Source of the DNA: Neoarius graeffei
Taxonomy: Eukaryota; Chordata; Actinopteri; Siluriformes; Ariidae
NCBI RefSeq assembly: GCF_027579695.1
Contig: NC_083596.1
Span: 17,759,755-17,823,754 of the forward strand
DNA length: 64,000 bases
Reading direction: 5' to 3'
A program made the translations under genes and the position numbers. Every line of letters starts with the position of its first letter. Within the stretch, counting starts at the first letter, position 1. Below, one piece after another: positions 45,466 to 56,359 of this stretch. The notes beneath the pieces were generated by a model. That model was not told the DNA's origin. It made no database searches and saw only the letters and a program-made list of their open reading frames with translations.

Positions 45466-46304
45466 GCCCATTACATCCCAAAACCATAAGTGCTGACGCA
45501 AGTCCGCCTCGGCTATCTGCATTCCTGCTATTCGTCTCGGTTTTATCTGTGCGCTTTTAAAAAGGATTAAACATGACTTTGTATACTGTAATACGAATAA
45601 AGGCTTTCGATTTAATCTAATAAAGAGATTAAAATAAAGAAAGGATGACGGGAACTGGCCAGAACCTTGATACAAGACAAAATAATCAAAGTGCCTTGGT
45701 GCAGGATTAATACAATAAACACAACTTTAAAAGAACATTTTAACTTTGGAATCGTAAAACTGACCAGGAAACCCCAGTTAAACAGCACGCACATGAAAAA
45801 CAGACCATGACGTTAACATTTCCAGACTTATCCTTTACACAATTATCCTAATTGTTTGTTTAAATCAATCCAAAGCACAGGAACAAACCTGATGATAAAC
45901 CAACTCTGCAGCTTTTAACCCAAACATCTGCTCTGCAAAGGAAAGCTGACTTTTGTGATGATCCAGTAACAGCCACTGGAAAGGAAACCACAAACTGGCA
46001 ACGACGAGGTCTCGTCTCTCACACACACGCACAGCAGCCTACATAGCGTCTTCGATTCAGACCTGCGCACACAGTTCAGCGAGAACGCATGACGACTCTT
46101 ATTTATTCTATCGGAAAGTAAAAAGTACACTAATAAACAAATCCATCAATCGCGTTCTACACCGAACTTCTTTTTGAGCAACATATTATATACGGCGTGT
46201 AATTGTATTGTTTGGATTTATGTATGAAATCAGCAACAGAACAGGTTTTAAGAAACCCTTAGCTAGGAACGTTTAACGCCACTCAGTACTAAGAGCTCTT
46301 AGTA
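45466..46304. other. Unassigned sequence
   Basis: Ordinary AT-rich DNA; a CA-rich run near 46018-46033. No exon recognised. Confidence 0.5.
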
Positions 46305-46514
46305 GGGGTGTATTCAGACCAGGATAGTTCGATAGTTCACTTGCTTTGGTCCGAACCAAATTTTTTTTTATTTTTTCATTTTGGTGCGGTTCGCTTTCAC
46401 ACTGTACATTTTAGTAAGCGGACCAAAATCTGTCAACAAAGCCACGCGCCCTGAGGTCGTTCGGCTGTTGGTCAGAGACGACACGCGCACAAAGCGTTAA
46501 GTTCAAAAGTAGTC

Positions 46515-46724
46515 ATGGAGGCTTTCCGTGCTGTTATTCTTTTTAATGTCATCAAAGCTATATGTTTTTTCCAGTTTTTACTGTTTTCACAATTGTGCGA
46601 TTACTATGCTGTTGTACAAGTAATTTATCAACGACGACGACAAAGGGCAAGGCGGCTACGGAGGGTAGCGCTGATGAGCGCACATCATGTTGTGACAGTT
46701 CTGGCTCTTCACGCAATAGATTAA
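46515..46724 (+). pseudogene. Harbinger transposase N-terminal fragment
   Basis: MEAFRAVILFNVIKAICFF then YYAVVQVIYQRRRQRARRLR: a hydrophobic start followed by an arginine cluster, as at the N-terminus of fish Harbinger transposases. The DDE nuclease core is deleted and the frame runs into the opposite gene. Confidence 0.5.
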
Positions 46725-46985
46725 TTTCTTTTTTGCGTCGCTAGTACCGCCACTTTTTGAAAGAATGTCCCTGATTTTAATGTAGGTTTGACGGAGTTTC
46801 TTCACTTTTAGCCAACATTGTTCTGGGGAGCGCGTGAACCCCTTCTCCTTCATTTTCTCACTGAATACAGCAAATACGTCGGCATTTTTGTGTGTTCTCT
46901 CCAAAAGCTCAGATATGTGGACATCTGCCCATATATCCACAAGGGTACGCGTTTCTTCCTCGGCCCACATTTGCCCCCTACTCAT
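46656..46985 (-). pseudogene. Harbinger Myb/SANT-like DNA-binding protein, C-terminally truncated
   Basis: From MSRGQMWAEEETRTLVDIWA (ATG at 46983-46985) through ISELLERTHKNADVFAVFSE and KGFTRSPEQCWLKVKKLRQT to IKIRDILSKSGG: a complete Myb/SANT-like trihelix domain with its three spaced Trp/aromatic positions. In Harbinger elements this second protein helps the transposase bind and enter the nucleus (known). The domain itself has no lesion. Downstream the frame changes to low-quality sequence (YCVKSQNCHN), where the deletion junction lies. Upstream codons to 47144 are probably UTR. Confidence 0.75.
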
Positions 46986-47363
46986 TTTTTGTACTCTGTA
47001 GTCTAGCCTACCACTGGTCTGAATGACTGAACGACTGTTGTAAGGTTCCCTTGACAACCGAAACAGTGCTTGCGCTTTGCGGTGGAGTGTCAAGACTCTG
47101 TTTCCCATAATGCTCGACAAACGACGGAAGCTCCCGAGGTACAAAAAAGCAAAACTGTCGGATTAGGTCCAGTCTGCTTTCACACCTCCAAAAGATCCGC
47201 ACCAGGGTTCCTTTAGTCCGGACCGAGTCTGACCTTGCAGCTCGGTCTCGGTCCGCTTGTTTGGTCCGGACCAGAGTTCGGTGGTTTGTATTCAGACCAA
47301 CCCAAAAGGTCCGGACCAAGGGAAATTTGGTCCGGACCAAACAACGTAGGTGTGAATACGCCC

Positions 47364-47929
47364 TAAGATTCGCGTCACTTCTACAGCAATTTTCTAAAGT
47401 CAAAGGAACCTCGCAAATATAAATCACAAGCTGATACAAGCAAGCCGAGACAAACAATCCACAGATCACTTCAAAAGTCACGACAGTTCAGGGTGAAGAG
47501 TTGCATTTTATTTAGATAACTACTGATACAGTTAAGTGAGTACACGATAAGTGAATCATGTTCTTTTTAAAGGCTGCGTTTATAGCAATATGGACAAACG
47601 TACTACGCAATCACAATGCAGTATAACAGTTAAACATCTGCCTGCATTCATTTCAACCAACGTTATAAACCTACAAATCCGAGATAAAGTGCATCTATAC
47701 CAGAATACATGCAAAAAGAGTCGGTTTGCATAATGTAGGCGCCTGCAATATCACTAAAACAAACAGAGCGATAAGAAAGAACAAATAAAATACCATTCAG
47801 CCTCGGTGATTATCAGTACGAAGCAATGTGACAAGTCTAGGTGTGGTTGATACGGCCTTCAAATATTGGGCAATTTTGTAATAGTAATATTTTAGAACAA
47901 TAATGCAGTAGTTTCACTTGGGGGGGGGG
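47364..47929. other. Unassigned sequence
   Basis: No recognisable repeat or exon. Ends at a G15 run (47921-47935). Confidence 0.5.
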
Positions 47930-48265
47930 GGGGGAATACAGGCGCTAATATGCACGCAACAATTCACGATTTTATTTTCCCACAATATTTTTTGGGGGGA
48001 GAAAAAAAAAAGCAGCATTTATTTTCCTATTCTTTATCAGCTTACGTAAATATTCCTTTTGTTAAATTAAAAAAAAAAACTTTTGTTTTCTTTATAACCA
48101 ACAGAAATTATTTGCACACATGTGTAAAGGTTGGCATACAACATACCCAGAGCAGCCTGGGGAGCAATTAGGACTTCGGTGCCTTGCTCAAAGGCACTTC
48201 AGCCATTCCTGCTGGTCCAGGGAATCAAACCGGCAACCTTTTGGCCCTAGAGCCACTTTTCTAAC
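47930..48265 (-). mobile_element. Dispersed repeat followed by a tRNA-derived SINE head
   Basis: 47985-48135 matches the family at 32641. 48135-48265 on - is a SINE: TTAGAAAAGTGGCTCTAGGG, then GGTTGCCGGTTTGATTCCC (A- and B-box positions), ending with the CCCCAGGCTGCTCTGGGTA body. The same SINE occurs at 55030-55225. Confidence 0.7.
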
Positions 48266-48339
48266 TATTGCTGGGTTGTCAGTCACGTGAATTTTCTTAG
48301 CAGTTTCACCAGAAATGAAATAGCTGGCGGTCTAAACGG

Positions 48340-48920
48340 CTGCCGTAGTGCAAACAGCTAGCGATAAGTTATCAGAGTACACTCGTAATCTAGAAGCCGC
48401 TGCTCGCTTTAGATATATTCAGGAGATTGCTATGTGCAATGGAATCGACCCCTACAGTCTGGGAAAGAAGGATCTGTGATACGATCTCGAACACTACCCT
48501 TCGGTCGAGTTCCCAGACATCTCGAACTATCTGGTGTTGCAGACGTCCTTCTACGCCACAAAACAGATGAAAGCGTGGAAGAGTATGGAGGCTTACGACT
48601 TTTTTGTACGTGGCTGGGTAAAGGACCTCGCCATCAAGTCGCTGCCGAATGAATCCTGTGTCGTTTTTGCCCGAAGCTTTTCGTTCGCGTCTTTACAACG
48701 AAGCACTGCAAGTGTAAACAAACAGGTGGCTCGATTCTCACTTGTGTTCACTCTTACTGTATCTCGCACCTAAATCATTCACAAAGATCATCAGAAACCC
48801 CTTTAAAGACCCGGATCTTAGTTAAACAAGACGGAGAAGTGATCACGGCGCATTGTGACTGTACGGCTTGGGAAGAATTTTATCGCGACCTTCATGCATA
48901 TGGACTTTGAGGAGTGAGAA
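48340..48920 (+). pseudogene. SWIM/YqaJ-type transposon gene relic
   Basis: Codons read in one frame with scattered stops: LEAAARFRYIQEIAMCNGID, PYSLGKKDL, stop, EFPDISNYLVLQTSFYATK, MKAWKSMEAYDFFVRGWVKD and LPNESCVVFA. After about 100 bp of intron-like or disrupted sequence comes ILVKQDGEVITAHCDC (about 48812-48865), the start of a SWIM zinc finger (C-x-C, here HCDCTAWEE with the later C-x-H lost). Matches the - strand relic at 36759. Fish proteins of this type often begin with a THAP domain and end with a YqaJ-like exonuclease fold (family knowledge). At least three lesions; not functional. Confidence 0.65.
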
Positions 48921-49185
48921 GTAAACAAAGAAACAGCTGGGGACTTTAGCGCTTCGTGACTAAAAGAAGTACCGTAAAATAACGACAAATAGCAAGAAAA
49001 GTACTTGGGAAACACTAAGGACGTAGCTGAGAGGGAAATACCGGTACAAACCTTTCACCAAGTGATCTTCGACTCGGCTCGCTTCGCTTCGATTTCAGTG
49101 AGCGGTTCAAAAGCCGCCTTTCTCGACGTCTTTTTGTGAAATCCCGTGTTCGTTCATCTTTTTTTTTTTTTTTATTAGTTCACGG

Positions 49186-50178
49186 TAGGGCTGTAACGAT
49201 ACATCCAACTCACGATTCGATTCGTATCGCCATTTTTGACCCACGATTCGATACACCCACGATTTTTTTTTAAATGTATTTTTAAAGTAGTAAATTTGAC
49301 TTATTAACATTTACTTACTTACATTAACTATTTAATAAATAATTCAGACCACTGCAGAGAATGAGTAATATGTATGCAAAAATGAACAAATGTATATCCA
49401 AAGATTGTTTTATTTCTCAAAATAATACTGTTGAGCCGGAAGCTCTGGTTTTTTCGGTTCTGAAAAAGTCATTTTTCCAAATCGTGTAAATCCGTTAAGA
49501 TTTTTTTTTTTTTTTTTTGGGGGGGGGGCCTCTCTCACTGTCTCACTCTCATAGGGCCAATGATTTTCTGTGATCGCGGAAAACAGATGGAAATTACGGA
49601 ATTTTTATGGTGAAACATTGCTCGCGTGTCAAAATGTAACTGCCGCAGAAGGCTTCCGCCCAAGCAGACATGCCTTCAGTGTTGCCAGATATTGCTAACG
49701 TTTTCCACCCCAAAATATGTTCAAAACCAGCCAAAAAGCACCTAAACCCGCCCAATCTGGCAACACTGCATGCCTTTCCGGTCAAGTGATTGTGATTGGC
49801 TTGTGGCACACCTAGCCAGCCAATGAGCTGCTTGTTTACAGATTCGCTCCCCGCGTCGCAACCAGAATGGCGACCGCTTAAAAGAAATGAATGCTCTGCC
49901 AGTGGCGAGTGTGGACGTTGCGTGACTCGCAGAAGATTGTCGCAGGTCAGCGAAAAAACGACTTACTACTAGATATAAAAAATAAAAGTAATTTAAGTAA
50001 GTTTAAAATGTAATTTAAATAAAAAGTAAAGTATTCATAAATTGAAGTTTGGAAGCACCTCTGTTTTTGGGCTGAGGTGACGTTTGAAAGGGTGTACCGC
50101 AATTCTGCCTTCTTGTATCGCGACACGGATTGTGGCTCTGCGTATCGCGATTTCGATACGCATATTGTTACAGCCCTA
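49186..50178. mobile_element. Nonautonomous hAT element
   Basis: TIR TAGGGCTGTAACGATACA / ..TATTGTTACAGCCCTA and an exact 8-bp duplication GTTCACGG at 49178-49185 and 50179-50186. Subterminal CGATTCGAT/ATCGCGATTTCGAT motifs. A 92-bp hAT is nested inside (49677-49768). Related by its ends to 34181-36377. Confidence 0.93.
49677..49768. mobile_element. 92-bp miniature hAT, nested
   Basis: Perfect 14-bp TIR CAGTGTTGCCAGAT with an exact 8-bp duplication CATGCCTT at 49669-49676 and 49769-49776. A longer relative is at 56918-57024. Confidence 0.92.
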
Positions 50179-50538
50179 GTTCACGGGGAACCCAGAAGAA
50201 ACTCATCAGTTTCACGATTCAAACACCACAAGCGTAAGGCACTTTTCATGCGAGCAATACACCTTCTCCGTACAAACGCTTTATCAACCGAGGCCATGTA
50301 CACACGTAGCCGGGTATTTTTAAAACCAAACATTTCCCCCCCCTCCGTTTATAAAAATGTTTTATCCACACCACCTCGTCTTCGAAAAAAATCCCTTCCA
50401 CACATAACCGAACATCTGCGTTTTCAATCACATTCATAAGCATTCCAAACCTGTAGATGGCATTATTTCCCCAAATCCTACCCCCTAATCACATCAGAAT
50501 AGCCCTCTGTTGGCGTCACTTCCGCCTAAACATAAAAC

Positions 50539-50890
50539 ATGGCGCCAAGCTCGTTCGTCTGGACAGACTCGGAGACAGAATTGCTTCTAAACACAATTTT
50601 GGAGTATAAACTTCAAAAGACGCAAGAAGGGGGCGTCGTGGCTCAGGTGGTTAAGGCGCCATACCATGAATGCGGGCGACCCGGGTTCGATTCCGGCCCG
50701 AGGTCATTTCCCGATCCCTTCCCCTCTCTCTCTCCCGCTCATTTCCTGTCTCTACACTGTCCTATCCAATAAAGGTGCAAAAAGCCCAAAAAAATATCTT
50801 TAAAAAAAAAAAAAAAGACGCAAGAAAACGTTGATTGGGAATCTTGTCAAAGCAAATATGTGGACATATTGACCCTGTTTTTGGAGCAGT
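50539..50890 (+). pseudogene. Myb/SANT-like exon interrupted by a SINE
   Basis: Starts MAPSSFVWTDSETELLLNTI and LEYKLQKTQE; the frame resumes after the SINE (from 50827) with NVDWESCQSKYVDILTLFLEQ and then TAG. Joined, it is a Myb/SANT-like DNA-binding start with the WT..E..LLL and DWES...KY positions seen in fish transposon accessory proteins. The SINE splits it between the Gln-Glu codons and the target duplication preserves the site. The remainder of the gene is missing. Confidence 0.65.
50629..50812 (+). mobile_element. tRNA-derived SINE with poly-A tail
   Basis: tRNA-like head GGGGGCGTCGTGGCTCAGGT..GACCCGGGTTCGATTCCGGC with clear A and B boxes, then a CT-rich body, AATAAAGG and poly-A. 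Exact 14-bp duplication AAAAGACGCAAGAA at 50615-50628 and 50813-50826. A different family from the DANA-like copies. Confidence 0.95.
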
Positions 50891-51230
50891 AGTTGGGCTT
50901 CTAAAATTAAACATGTAAATAGCACCTGCACAATAATTAACGCTTTCAAGGCACTACTCCGATCCATTACTCTTTGTCCATGCTTAATCTGGCTTCTGCA
51001 GTAAACAAAGGTCGCACGTTTGACGTCAGGGCAGATTTGTTGTCATTTTTTTGGCGCAGATTGTGACGTTCTAAAACGTAAAACTCCGGTTATCTTGGTC
51101 TACACGAAAAGGCATACACGGAGTTTTCAAAAATCTTCACTTTGCCCGGAGTTTTTTTTAAATATTCGTTTTTGATATGTTTTCATGTGGATGACAGGCC
51201 AAAACGTAGAAAAATATCTTCGATTTAGCA

Positions 51231-51723
51231 CAGGGGTTCTCAACCTTTTGCAACCTGGGCCCCACCAAAGCTGGTTCATTGCAGTTGGGGGCCCCTCTTC
51301 TCGCCCCGCCCCCATCCCCCCCCCAAACACACTCACCCGCAGTGACGCCACCCGACCTACAGCACCTTATATCGACCGACCGACCAACCGACAGATAGAT
51401 AGATAGCCCTGGGCTAGATTATTATTATTATTATTATTATTATTATCATTATTATTATTAGTAGTAGTAGTAGTAGCAGTAGCAGCAGTAGTAGCATTAT
51501 CCATTCCATAGAAATACATAGGCCTATTATCATTATTAGGCTATTGTTATAATTGGCAGTAGCACCACTTTTCTAATCTGCTTTCGGGCATTATTATAAT
51601 TATTATAATTATTATTATTATGGCCTATTATCATTACTAAGCTGTTGGCAGTAGTACAAGACTTATGTTCTTTCAGGCATTATTATTATTATTATTATTA
51701 TTATTGCTGTTGTTGGTTGTTGA

Positions 51724-51756
<33 letters not shown>

Positions 51757-52696
51757 GCTATTATTATTATTAATAGGCATCATTATTATTATCATTATTA
51801 TTATTATTATTAGTGTTTTTATTAGGTATTTTATTAGGCTTATCATTAGCTGGCTATTGATATCATTGGGAATTGGGACGAGGCGTGAATTTAGGTTTTA
51901 CTTTTTACTGTGCCTTTGTGATCTGCATTTGCGTTAATGCGAGACCTGAGCCTGCTTTGCCTTACAAAGATCCTCGATTCTTGGCGAAATGTTTGACAAG
52001 CACAGTCTCAAGTCATCCTCAATTTGCGCACGATTGCGATATTTCGTTTTGAGCGCAGTCATTTTTGAAAATCCTGCCTCACACAAGTAGGTCGATGCGA
52101 ATGGGATGAGCAGTTTCAAGGCTACGTCACACAGTTGCGGGTACTCCTGCATCAGTGCTGCCCAGAATGTCGAAAGAGGGCATGAGGTGAAGACTGCCTT
52201 AAGTCTACGGTCACTCTTCAGCTCAATAAGCTGTTCCTGCATGTCAACTGGAAGTTCGTCAGCAGTACACACAAATGGATCTCGAACCCACGCAAAAGAG
52301 CGATAATCCTCTGTGAAGTATGCCGCAAACTGTTTTCTCATTACCGACAGGTGCTCTGACGCTGCTTGAAAGACAGATGAGAAATCGTGGGAAGTGCCTG
52401 CATTACTGATAAAGTCTGCAAGGCTTGGGAACATATCACAGTTCCCCCGACTGATGCGGCCACACACACAAGATTTTATGATAGATTGATGATAGATTTT
52501 ATAATAGTATTGATTTGTATGTAATAGTCCAATGTCCTGCATTTTGACATGGGTAAATGTGTTGCATCTGCTTAGCTACTATAGCCTGTTAGCCCCAGAT
52601 TTTTTTTTTCCTCCATACATGAAGCCTACTCGCGACCCCCCTGGAGTACCTCCGCGCCCCACCAGGGGGGCGCGCCCCCCCGGTTGAGAACCACTG
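51231..52696 (-). mobile_element. hAT (Charlie-like ends) with a transposase C-terminal remnant
   Basis: TIR CAGGGGTTCTCAACC / GGTTGAGAACCACTG and an exact 8-bp duplication ATTTAGCA at 51223-51230 and 52697-52704. The left half contains long (ATT)n tracts (51418-51465, 51680-51815). The right half encodes the end of the transposase on -. Confidence 0.95.
51934..52440 (-). pseudogene. hAT transposase C-terminal part (ZBED5/FAM200-like)
   Basis: About 168 residues ending at a natural stop: MFPSLADFISNAG, then YFTEDYRSFAWVRDPF, LKAVFTSCPLSTFWAALMQE, LLIPFASTYLCEAGFSKMTA, LKTKYRNR and LRLCLSNISPRIEDLC. This is the hAT C-terminal dimerisation region (F..FW.....YP..C..A...L.PF.STY.CE..FS.....K...R) as in ZBED5/FAM200/SCAND3-type domesticated hATs. 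The BED finger, catalytic N-part and first two acidic residues are deleted. Undamaged over this span, suggesting fairly recent internal deletion. Confidence 0.85.
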
Positions 52697-52789
52697 ATTT
52701 AGCAGATACCCGGCTACATGTGGACGGGGTCTGAGCTTTGGTAGACCACCAGCTAAAGTTTTGAATAACTAATGAGGCAGATGTGACGT

Positions 52790-53500
52790 CACGTGAAACC
52801 CAGCAGTAAGGCCATGGCTTCCCCTATTAACCTATTAACCATCATCCTGTTCGACTCCCCAGTAATCTTTGAGGAGTATTTCCACTTCCCGGGCACTACA
52901 ATCACTCAGGACCTTAAGTGGGAGATGAATACCTGCTCTCTCACCAAGAAAGCAGAGGATGTACTTCCTGCAGCAGTTAAAAACGTTCGATCTGCCAAAG
53001 ACAATGATGGTGCACTTCTACACCACCATCACCGGGTCCATCATCACCCCCTCCATCACTGTCCGGTACGCTGCTGCTACTGGCGGAGAAAAGGGCAGAC
53101 TGCAGCGCATCATTCGCTCTGCTGAGAGGATGACTGGCTGCAACCTTCCATCTCTTCAGGACCCGTACGAGTCCAAGACCCTGAGGAGAGCAGAAAGGAT
53201 TGTGGCCGACCCCCTCACCCTGGACGCAAACTTTTTGAACCACTCCCGTCTGGTAGGAGGTTACGGTCCATTAGAACCAAAACCTCACAGCATAAGGTTA
53301 GCTTTTTCCCCACTACAGCTGGCCTCATCACTAAGGTCAGAGACCCCACACTTTCAACCTGTGACATTAATGCACTTCGTCTCTGAACTGCGATTTTGCA
53401 CATTTCATGGTCTTCATTCTGTGAACTTTTATTGCACATTCCAGCTCACGCTGTACAGCTTGGCTATTTATTTAACCCATTGCACATGTTCACATACCCC
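52790..53500 (+). pseudogene. L2/CR1-like LINE fragment, split by a TTAA element
   Basis: Two shifted frames: first FDSPVIFEEYFHFPGTTITQ DLKWEMNT (52853-52940), then FLQQLKTFDLPK, KGRLQRIIRSAERMTGCNLP and LQDPYESKTLRRAERIVADP (52960-53220), the reverse transcriptase C-terminal region. Further decayed 3' sequence runs to 53500. The tail resumes after the composite element at 54701-54855 (GGGCAATAAACTGGATTCTG). Same LINE superfamily as 2845-3462. Confidence 0.8.
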
Positions 53501-53504
53501 TTAA

Positions 53505-54696
53505 AAGGGAACTGAAGTCATTTTTAAACTTGCTTTATTTCTTAATTAACCTGTTATTCAATTACGTTTTCGGTTTTAGTAACCTTATATCGTGACTCCT
53601 ATTGGCAACTAATTGCAATTAAATATTATACTTACTGGCCTGTTCGGTTTTTAGCCGTGTTAAATTTAGTTCGTTTGGTCCACGGCAGGCGTCGCTTATC
53701 CGCGCGATCTTCACGAGACTTGTGCGAGACTTCGAAACGTGAAGCGTCAGCCAGGTGTCAGTGCCGCCATTTTGAAAACTGTTTTCCAAACGAAATGTTG
53801 CACAAAAACGAGTTTAAATGACGATTACTGCCTACTTTTTTCAAACTTTCCTGATTGCTATTAAAACAAACAAAACTTCCGGCTTGATTACGTCAGCATT
53901 CGAAAGAGGGCGCGCGCATCTTTTGACAAGCCGTGTCCGAAATCGCTCCCTACTCACTATCTAGGGCACTATATAGTGAGGACACCATTTTGTAGTGCTG
54001 TCCGAAACCTTAGTGTACAACGATGGTGACTAACCAAAGCAATATATCCCATCATGCATTGCGGTCGCACTGAAAGAAATCAAATTAAAAGTCTCAAATT
54101 TGATTTAATAAAAGGCAGCGGCAAAGAAGAAAGGATTCAGCCTTGATTTAAAAGAACTGAAAGCTGCAGGTACTTTGTATTGATTAATGTGGGAAATGCG
54201 CTCAGTATAATATGGATTCATCACAAAAACACATGCATGTGTTTATTATTTTGAAAACCCACCAGCCGACTGATCTGGCACGTTTTAATCGTGCGACAGT
54301 AATGACGTAAATACCAGCGTGACGGAGTAGTGTCCGAAAGCTTTTTTTTTTTCATTTTACCAATGAGCTCACTATATAGTCCTCTACATAGTAATTCTCT
54401 ATATAGGGAGTACGGAGTAGTGAACAAGAGAGCGATTTCAGACACGGAACGTCGGCAGATGTCGGTCGCTTTGATTTCCGCTGTACGTTTTACTTCCGTC
54501 CTACGACGTCTCGCACAGGTCTCAACGAATCTCGTTTACAGCCATTGCTTTGACATATGGACTGATATATTACAGAGCATATTTCAAACACTCGTAACTT
54601 GCTACAGCAGTGACAAAATAGCGATCGAAAATGCATTCCGATATTTAATAAAATGAGAAGTAGAATTTTGATAAAAAATTTGCATTCAGTTCTCCT
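53505..54696. mobile_element. Composite TTAA-target element, copy B
   Basis: TTAA at 53501-53504 and 54697-54700. Collinear with copy A (9575-10826), including the inner element (about 53935-54445), but missing about 60 bp after 54015. Inserted in the LINE tail. Nearly identical to copy A in its last 250 bp. Confidence 0.9.
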
Positions 54697-54700
54697 TTAA

Positions 54701-54855
54701 ACATGTCCACTTTTCAACTTGTACACTTCAGATTCTTCTATTTCTTATTCTACGTATATAGCTACTTTTTACTTTTGCTAAATTCTTCTAGCTTAACTGT
54801 TCAAGCACCAGTCACCAAAGCAAATTCTTTGTACGCGAGGGCAATAAACTGGATT
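54701..54855 (+). mobile_element. LINE 3' tail continuing after the TTAA insertion
   Basis: Sequence from ACATGTCCACTTTTCAAC to GCAATAAACTGGATTCTGAT is the usual 3' terminus of the LINE whose coding part ends at 53500. Confidence 0.7.
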
Positions 54856-54869
54856 CTGATTACCTATTA

Positions 54870-55490
54870 ACTAAAATATTCCCTTTATTAAAAATCAATC
54901 ACTAAATCGGCCCTCTGTTAATAACCGTATGAACATTTGTACTGCCCTTTATTTGCTTCTCTTTTCGTTAGCTTTCTGCAGGCTGTAAAAAGAGAGAGAG
55001 CTCTAATTTCTTGTTAAACCTATTTGTAGTTGTTACATTAACGCCATTCAGCAGACGCTCTTCTCTAGAGTGACGTACAACATACCCAGTGCAGCCTGGG
55101 GAGCAGTTGGGGGTTAGGTGCCTTGCTCAGGGGCACTTCAGTCATTCCTGCTGGTCCAGGGAATCGACCCGGCAACCTTTTGGTCCCAAAGCTGCTTCTC
55201 TAACCATTAGGCTTCCCCTAGTCAATCACACAATAGCTCTTCCTATGTTAAAGCTTTTGTATATGCTTGCGTGGCATTAGCACTGTGTTACTTCCGCATA
55301 TCGTGAAGTCAGGTACTGTGTATTCCCAATATTGCCCTCTGCTATCTCAACAATACAATTACAGCAAGGAAAAACTAATTACACACCCTGATAAGAACTG
55401 TGACTTTTTTTTATTTCATCGATTCAAATCATCAAATTTGTATTCGAGATATATATTAGTTGCATTCCTAGCATTCAAACTTCAGTAATT
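54870..55490 (-). mobile_element. Dispersed repeat with an embedded tRNA-derived SINE
   Basis: 54870-55020 and 55235-55450 match the 32641-33150 family. 55030-55225 on - is a SINE with head GAGAAGCAGCTTTGGGACC and GGTTGCCGGGTCGATTCCC, and 3' part CAGACGCTCTTC; the same SINE as 48135-48265. Confidence 0.7.
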
Positions 55491-56350
55491 TATCATCAGG
55501 GTCAGCGATGACGATACACTCTCTGCATTTCTTTCTTGTTAAACGCATCATGCGAATGAGTGACTCGCGCTTATGTGTTTAACAGCAACTCGACACTAGT
55601 CATGCGTTATCTGGATAACATTTTTCAATAACTTCCCAAAAGCAGCTTGGTGTAACCATCTGATTAAAACACAGGCTGAGCCGGTTAACTTGGTGACTCG
55701 CTTGCAGTTATTTTAAGAAACTGATTAATAAATAACGGAGATTATTTTCATTGCAATCCTGCTGTGGAATACTGCTCAAGCAGCCCATCTACTGTATCGC
55801 ATTAGCGGCGCTAATTCATTCACCGCACGGCACAAAAGCTAATCTGTTAATTAACATTACAGAGCCATGATCACCCGGGGCACTGGGATACTGCGGAAAT
55901 CTGATACCGATCGATGTTTATTTAATAATCTTACAAATAAAAAGGATTTAATTGATGCACTTCACTGGAGATAACCGTTTAAAATTTACCACATACAACG
56001 ATTACATTCAAAAACTCCTCCAATAAATCAATAAAATGCAAATTAAACAAAGACAAAAAAAGGACCTGTAATCCAGTCTAATTTTAAAAAAAGAAAGGAA
56101 AATAATGAAGGCAGATCGTATTTGGATCCAATTCAGGATTTGCTGCTGATATTAGTCCAAAGCGTAACAAATTTCGGCTCAGGCCCATCACTAGCCCTTT
56201 TATCATTCGACAAGTGCCCTTGCACGCACGCACACACGGATGGATTTTTCATGGGGCGGGATGGTTTGGAACAGGCCATCTAAAATTGGGATAACATTTA
56301 CCCGGGACGGGTATTTGAGGCAGGTCGTCTAGCTTAAGCTTGATTAGCGT
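55491..56350. other. Unassigned, repeat-poor sequence
   Basis: About 860 bp without any family that I recognise and no frame with exon character. A possible site for conserved noncoding DNA, untested. Confidence 0.4.
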
Positions 56351-56359
56351 TGTTACGCA

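Larger units (their letters stand above)
46305..47363. mobile_element. PIF/Harbinger deletion derivative
   Basis: Ends GGGTGTATTCA and TGAATACGCCC are inverted; flanking TAG/TAA fits the 3-bp target of Harbinger elements with one change. Subterminal GGTCCG(G/A)ACC palindromes occur at both ends. It keeps two divergent gene fragments: a transposase N-terminus (46515-46724, +) and the Myb-like accessory gene (46656-46985, -). Confidence 0.75.
50290..52733 (+). mobile_element. TIR element with a Myb/SANT exon, split by a SINE and a hAT
   Basis: The left end region (GAGGCCATGTACACACGTAGCCGGGTAT in outline) and right end region (ATACCCGGCTACATGTGGAC near 52706-52725) are inverted versions of each other: the shared piece is GTAGCCGGGTAT preceded by a CATGT-type block. 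It holds a short Myb/SANT-like exon and has received a SINE (50629-50812) and a hAT (51231-52696). Removing both leaves about 790 bp. Superfamily not settled. Confidence 0.65.

Noticed and set aside
51665..51937. Hydrophobic Leu/Ile-rich frame that looks like membrane protein
   Set aside because: Encoded by (ATT)n microsatellite inside a hAT element.
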